Of a stretch of DNA of 7,776 bases, positions 5,201-7,776 are shown in pieces. A model generated the notes under the pieces. It was not told where the DNA came from. It saw nothing but the letters and a program-made list of their open reading frames with translations, and made no database searches. Position 1 is the stretch's first letter. The number at the start of each line of letters is the position of its first letter. Position numbers and translations under genes: made by a program. The stretch is from Acidobacteriota bacterium. Its GTDB lineage: Bacteria; Acidobacteriota; Thermoanaerobaculia; Multivoradales; JAHEKO01. Location of the stretch: assembly GCA_029861655.1 (NCBI GenBank), contig JAOTZA010000154.1, forward strand, positions 1-7,776, given 5' to 3'.

Positions 5201-6909
5201 AGCAGCAAGAGCCCCAGCGCGTCGGGCTGCGCGGCATCAGCGAGATCGGTGGCAAGCAGGCTGCGGGCACCGTCCTTCTGGGAGTGCTTCTCATGATCGT
5301 GCTGGCGGCCGCCGCGATCCGATCTGCCTCTGCTCCAAGCGTCGAGGAAACCACTTATCGGCTCCAGGCTGAGAGCCTTGTTTTTGATTTCGACCTGGTC
5401 TACGACGGGGCAGACATCGAGCGCTTCCGAGCGCACGGGTGGGATGAGGACTCGCTTGTCGGGCTGGGGTTGCGTGCATCGGAGCTCGATGCCTTTCAGC
5501 GCCCTTTCCCATACCCCCTGCTGCTGGCGCCGTTTGTCGCGATAGCACCGGAACGGGGTCCCGCTTTGCTCAACGCCTTGCTGCTGGTGCTGGTCGCGGC
5601 GCTTACCTGGCGATTTCTGGACCGGCTGGTCGGTGACGTCGCACCGTGGGTCACCGCGGCACTGGTTTTCGGCTCGACAGTGTTTGCTTCGGTGTTTCTC
5701 GCGCAGCCGGATGTTCTGTTGGTGCTGGCGACCGTGGCGGCGCTGGCGCTGGCGGAAGGACGTCCGGTTGCGGAAGGTACCCTACCGGATCTCTACCCGG
5801 GTGGGGATGCAACCCGGGCATCGATGCTGCGCTGGCTCGGAGTGGGAATTCTCCTTGGCGTGGTTTGTATCCACCATCCGGTCTATCTGGTGCTGGCCGT
5901 GGTAGTCGGCTTGCGGTTGCCCCGCGGCGAGCGGGCCTCGGCGTTACCCCTCGTAGTGGTGGGCCTGGTGATCGTACTGTTGGTCGGCTGGTGGGCCGGG
6001 GGTCTCTACGCAGACCTCGGGCCGGCCGAGAAACTGGCGCGGGCCACGGACTCACTCGAAGACATGCACGCCCGCGGCGCCTCGCCATTCACTGGAGCCG
6101 CGAAACGCGTCACCTGGCCGCCGCGCCTCGAACCGGAACTCCTGGGCTGGAACGCCCTCTATCTCTTGATCGGTCGGCACTGTGGGCTGCTGCCGTACAC
6201 GCTGCCCCTGGTCTTGCTGCTGGGCTTGGCTGCCGGCAGCGGCCGGCTACGGCACGTGTTGCCACTGGTCCTGTTTGCGGTCGCGATCTTTGTGCTCTTC
6301 TTCCCGTTCAATATCTTTGGTGGCCCTTCGGTCGGCAATCGCTGGTTTCTGCCGCTGTACGCCGCGCTGTGGACGACCCCGGCGCGGCCGTCGAGTCCGA
6401 CCGGACCGTTACTCGTTCTGGTAATCGGCGGCCTGCTGCTTCTGCCTTTGTGGACTGGAGGTGCCCCGGCCGAGCAGGGCCCGGCGGCGGTTCTTCTTGA
6501 GCGTCTGCCGTTCGAGACCACCCAGCGGGAAGCCCCGGTGAGCGCCGAGGTGGTTTCGTCCGAGTTGCGGGTCCGTGCCACTTCGTTTTCCGTGAGCCCG
6601 GGCGCGGGTGAGAGGGCGCTGGCTCTGGCGGGCGGTCGGCGAGCGGAGCTGATGGTGGTTTCCGGGTCTCGACTCGAGTCGGTGTTTCTCGATTTCGGTC
6701 CGGCGGCGAAGGGTGAACCTGCCTTGCGGGGAGGCCGCCTTGGAGGCACTATTTTTCGCCCCGACGGGGGAGTTTCCTATGAGGTGTTGTTCGACGGTAG
6801 GGAGCGGCGGCACTCGACCTGGTGGAGTCGGGAGATCCTCTCGACACGGCTGCTGAACTTCGAGATGCCGGGAAGCGGGGATCTGGATTTCGCCGTCTCG
6901 GTTCCGTGA
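5176..6909 (+). CDS. GT-C-like multi-pass membrane glycosyltransferase (putative)
   Basis: Polytopic membrane protein of 577 residues from GTG 5176, resembling GT-C enzymes that transfer sugars from polyprenyl-phosphate donors outside the cytoplasmic membrane. The first helix is at about 31-49. The following loop carries EETTYRLQAESLVFDFDL (57-74), in the position where GT-C proteins keep their acidic catalytic residues; E57 and E58 are candidates in place of the more usual Asp-Glu. Further helices lie near 111-124, 127-147, 157-175, 178-194, 219-247, 256-277, 335-352, 361-378 and 409-427. WNALYLLIGRHCGLLPY (325-341) and FGGPSVGNRWFLPLY (381-395) are blocks I associate with a family of bacterial GT-C-like hypothetical proteins. 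The tail (about 430-577) is not membrane-like; it is predicted beta-rich, with HSTWWS at 546-551. It overlaps the preceding glycosyltransferase by 25 bases, suggesting co-expression and a shared glycan pathway. Substrate unknown. Confidence 0.75.
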   Translation: MGRRVPELEQQEPQRVGLRGISEIGGKQAAGTVLLGVLLMIVLAAAAIRSASAPSVEETTYRLQAESLVFDFDLVYDGADIERFRAHGWDEDSLVGLGLRASELDAFQRPFPYPLLLAPFVAIAPERGPALLNALLLVLVAALTWRFLDRLVGDVAPWVTAALVFGSTVFASVFLAQPDVLLVLATVAALALAEGRPVAEGTLPDLYPGGDATRASMLRWLGVGILLGVVCIHHPVYLVLAVVVGLRLPRGERASALPLVVVGLVIVLLVGWWAGGLYADLGPAEKLARATDSLEDMHARGASPFTGAAKRVTWPPRLEPELLGWNALYLLIGRHCGLLPYTLPLVLLLGLAAGSGRLRHVLPLVLFAVAIFVLFFPFNIFGGPSVGNRWFLPLYAALWTTPARPSSPTGPLLVLVIGGLLLLPLWTGGAPAEQGPAAVLLERLPFETTQREAPVSAEVVSSELRVRATSFSVSPGAGERALALAGGRRAELMVVSGSRLESVFLDFGPAAKGEPALRGGRLGGTIFRPDGGVSYEVLFDGRERRHSTWWSREILSTRLLNFEMPGSGDLDFAVSVP

Positions 6910-6929
6910 GTGGGGGCCTGTCCCGATCT

Positions 6930-6959
6930 TTGATCAATTACCCTGGCCGCTGCTAGAGT
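6930..6959 (+). promoter_or_regulatory. Candidate promoter for the NUDIX gene, possibly leaderless
   Basis: TTGATC (6930-6935) resembles a -35 box, and TAGAGT (6954-6959, preceded by TGC) resembles a -10 box, with an 18-base spacer. Only six bases separate the -10 from the ATG at 6966, so transcription would begin at or next to the start codon. No Shine-Dalgarno sequence stands at the usual distance, consistent with leaderless translation. The -35 sits in an 8-base palindrome TTGATCAA (6930-6937). The gap between the two genes is otherwise featureless. Confidence 0.45.
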
Positions 6960-6965
6960 CACACG

Positions 6966-7571
6966 ATGGAACCTTCGAAATCGGCGGGTGAAGCGCCACA
7001 GAGTTGGATCTCGCAACTGCGCGAGCGTCTTGCGAACCCGGCTCCGCTCCGGTTGACGCCGGGGGAGGCGCGACAGGCTGCGGTCCTGGTGCCGCTCTTT
7101 GTCGACGCCGGGGAGTTGTGGACGCTCTTGACCAAGCGTTCAGAAGAGATGCCGCAGCACAAGGGGCAGGTGGCGTTTCCCGGTGGCGGTCAGGAAATGG
7201 GAGAAGATCCCTGGGCTGCGGCCTTGCGGGAGAGCCGCGAGGAACTGGGTCTGGACCCGATGGGCGTCATGCGGTTGGGCCAGCTCGATGAGGCCGCGAC
7301 TCCGAGCGGCTACCACATCGTGCCGTGCGTCGGCGCGATCCCGCATTCGGTGGAACTTGATGTCAACGAGAGCGAGATCGCCGAGGTCTTCCCGGTGCCC
7401 CTGACCGCGTTTGCACAGCCGCGGATCGTGGAAGAGCGGGTGGTCAAGGTCGACGGCCGTGAGAGTTCGATTCGCATCTACCACGTGGGCCGGCACCAAG
7501 TGTGGGGCCTGACGGCTCGAATCGTCCAGAACCTCCTCGAGCGCCTCGGTCTGACGGTCGCCGAAGGGTGA
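6966..7571 (+). CDS. nudL: NUDIX hydrolase, CoA pyrophosphatase (NudL-like)
   Basis: Cytoplasmic NUDIX enzyme of 201 residues, probably cleaving coenzyme A and its derivatives to phosphopantetheine species and 3',5'-ADP. The full NUDIX box is present: G74-x5-E80-x7-R88-E89-S90-R91-E92-E93-L94-G95-L96; the Glu residues bind the catalytic metal. Just before it is the UPF0035 signature of CoA-hydrolysing NUDIX proteins: LLTKRSEEMPQHKGQVAFPG at 54-73. Length is close to E. coli NudL (about 190 residues). A helical N-terminus (about 11-24) precedes the core, and QLDEAATPSGYHIVPCVGAI (106-125) matches the strand and loop that follow the box in this group. The ATG has no clear ribosome binding site; a candidate promoter lies immediately upstream. 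The gene converges with the minus-strand YjbQ-family gene, with nine bases between their stops. NUDIX membership is certain; CoA as substrate is inferred from the signature. Confidence 0.92.
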   Translation: MEPSKSAGEAPQSWISQLRERLANPAPLRLTPGEARQAAVLVPLFVDAGELWTLLTKRSEEMPQHKGQVAFPGGGQEMGEDPWAAALRESREELGLDPMGVMRLGQLDEAATPSGYHIVPCVGAIPHSVELDVNESEIAEVFPVPLTAFAQPRIVEERVVKVDGRESSIRIYHVGRHQVWGLTARIVQNLLERLGLTVAEG

Positions 7572-7580
7572 CCGGAGACG

Positions 7581-7776
7581 CTACCGGCCGGTGATGTCGA
7601 CCAGCACGCTGCGCTCGCGCGGCCGGTTGTCGAAGTCACACAGGACGACTTGTTGCCAGGTTCCGTGAACGAGGTGTCCCCCCTCGATCGGCAGGGTCAG
7701 CGACGGACCGATCAAGGCGGCCCGCAAGTGCGAATAGCCGTTGCCGTCGTCCCAGCGTAGATTGTGGGCGTACTCG
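7581..7776 (-). CDS. yjbQ: YjbQ/UPF0047 family protein (C-terminal part, cut by window edge)
   Basis: The minus strand reads open from the window edge to a TAG stop (complement of CTA 7581-7583), giving the last 64 residues, roughly half of a protein that is usually 130-140 residues. The visible part carries the family's signature blocks in order: EYAHNLRWDDGNGYSHLRA, then IGPSLTLPIEGG, then HGTWQQVVLCDFDNRPRERSV. The GNGYSH histidine and GTWQ are among the conserved residues. YjbQ-family proteins are small trimeric enzymes reported to have secondary thiamine-phosphate synthase activity; their main cellular role is not settled. The start and N-terminal half lie beyond base 7776. The only neighbour seen is the convergent NUDIX gene, with no strong terminator hairpin between them. 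A palindrome ACCGGCCGGT (7583-7592) covers the last codons. Confidence 0.9.
   Translation of the reverse strand, partial: EYAHNLRWDDGNGYSHLRAALIGPSLTLPIEGGHLVHGTWQQVVLCDFDNRPRERSVLVDITGR

Noticed and set aside
7571..7592. Possible bidirectional terminator between the converging NUDIX and yjbQ genes.
   Set aside because: Only a 5-bp stem with a 12-base loop, or the palindrome ACCGGCCGGT inside the yjbQ end, can be formed; no T-runs are present, so support is too weak.
1..7776. Mobile element, defence system, CRISPR array, toxin-antitoxin pair or biosynthetic cluster.
   Set aside because: No such genes, direct repeats or composition breaks were seen; nearly all the window is covered by recognisable core or envelope genes.

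Overview
The window is GC-rich, gene-dense bacterial chromosome that looks like ordinary core genome rather than a mobile or defence island. I see no transposase, integrase, CRISPR array, tRNA or rRNA. An apolipoprotein N-acyltransferase (Lnt) and a membrane-anchored SPOR protein point to a diderm (Gram-negative-type) bacterium. The style resembles Acidobacteriota or delta-proteobacteria-like lineages: lnt directly followed by prfB, GTG starts, a SPOR protein with a 'LTNRQV' lead-in to its membrane segment, and a paired GT-B/GT-C glycosyltransferase. That taxonomic placement is inference, not proof.

Layout. (1) Bases 1-31 appear to hold the last codons of an upstream gene, overlapping the GTG start of a SPOR-domain protein (28-762). 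(2) A perfect 8-bp inverted repeat follows the SPOR stop, and a gene-free stretch of about 200 bases leads to lnt (973-2475). (3) lnt overlaps prfB by ATGA. prfB (2472-3582) encodes peptide chain release factor 2 in two frames, joined by the classical programmed +1 frameshift at CTTTGA (2541-2546); an automatic caller would truncate it to 330 residues. (4) Thirteen bases later comes a GT-B glycosyltransferase with an extra C-terminal Ig-like beta domain (3596-5200). It overlaps a multi-pass GT-C-like membrane protein (5176-6909), which also ends in a soluble beta-rich domain. (5) A short gap carries a plausible promoter whose start point would fall at the ATG of a NUDIX CoA-pyrophosphatase-type gene (6966-7571). 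(6) On the minus strand, converging on it, is the C-terminal half of a YjbQ/UPF0047 family protein (7581-7776, cut by the window edge).

How they fit together. lnt, prfB and the two glycosyltransferase genes are tightly packed in one direction and probably form one transcription unit, perhaps with an internal promoter just before prfB. The unit combines envelope lipoprotein maturation, translation termination with autoregulation, and probably envelope glycan synthesis. The NUDIX gene looks separately transcribed. The points most worth a second look are the prfB recoding site (its stop context and stop-codon arrangement), the SPY variant of the RF2 stop-recognition tripeptide, and the matching C-terminal beta domains on the two neighbouring glycosyltransferases. 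I found no convincing sign of a wholly new system.
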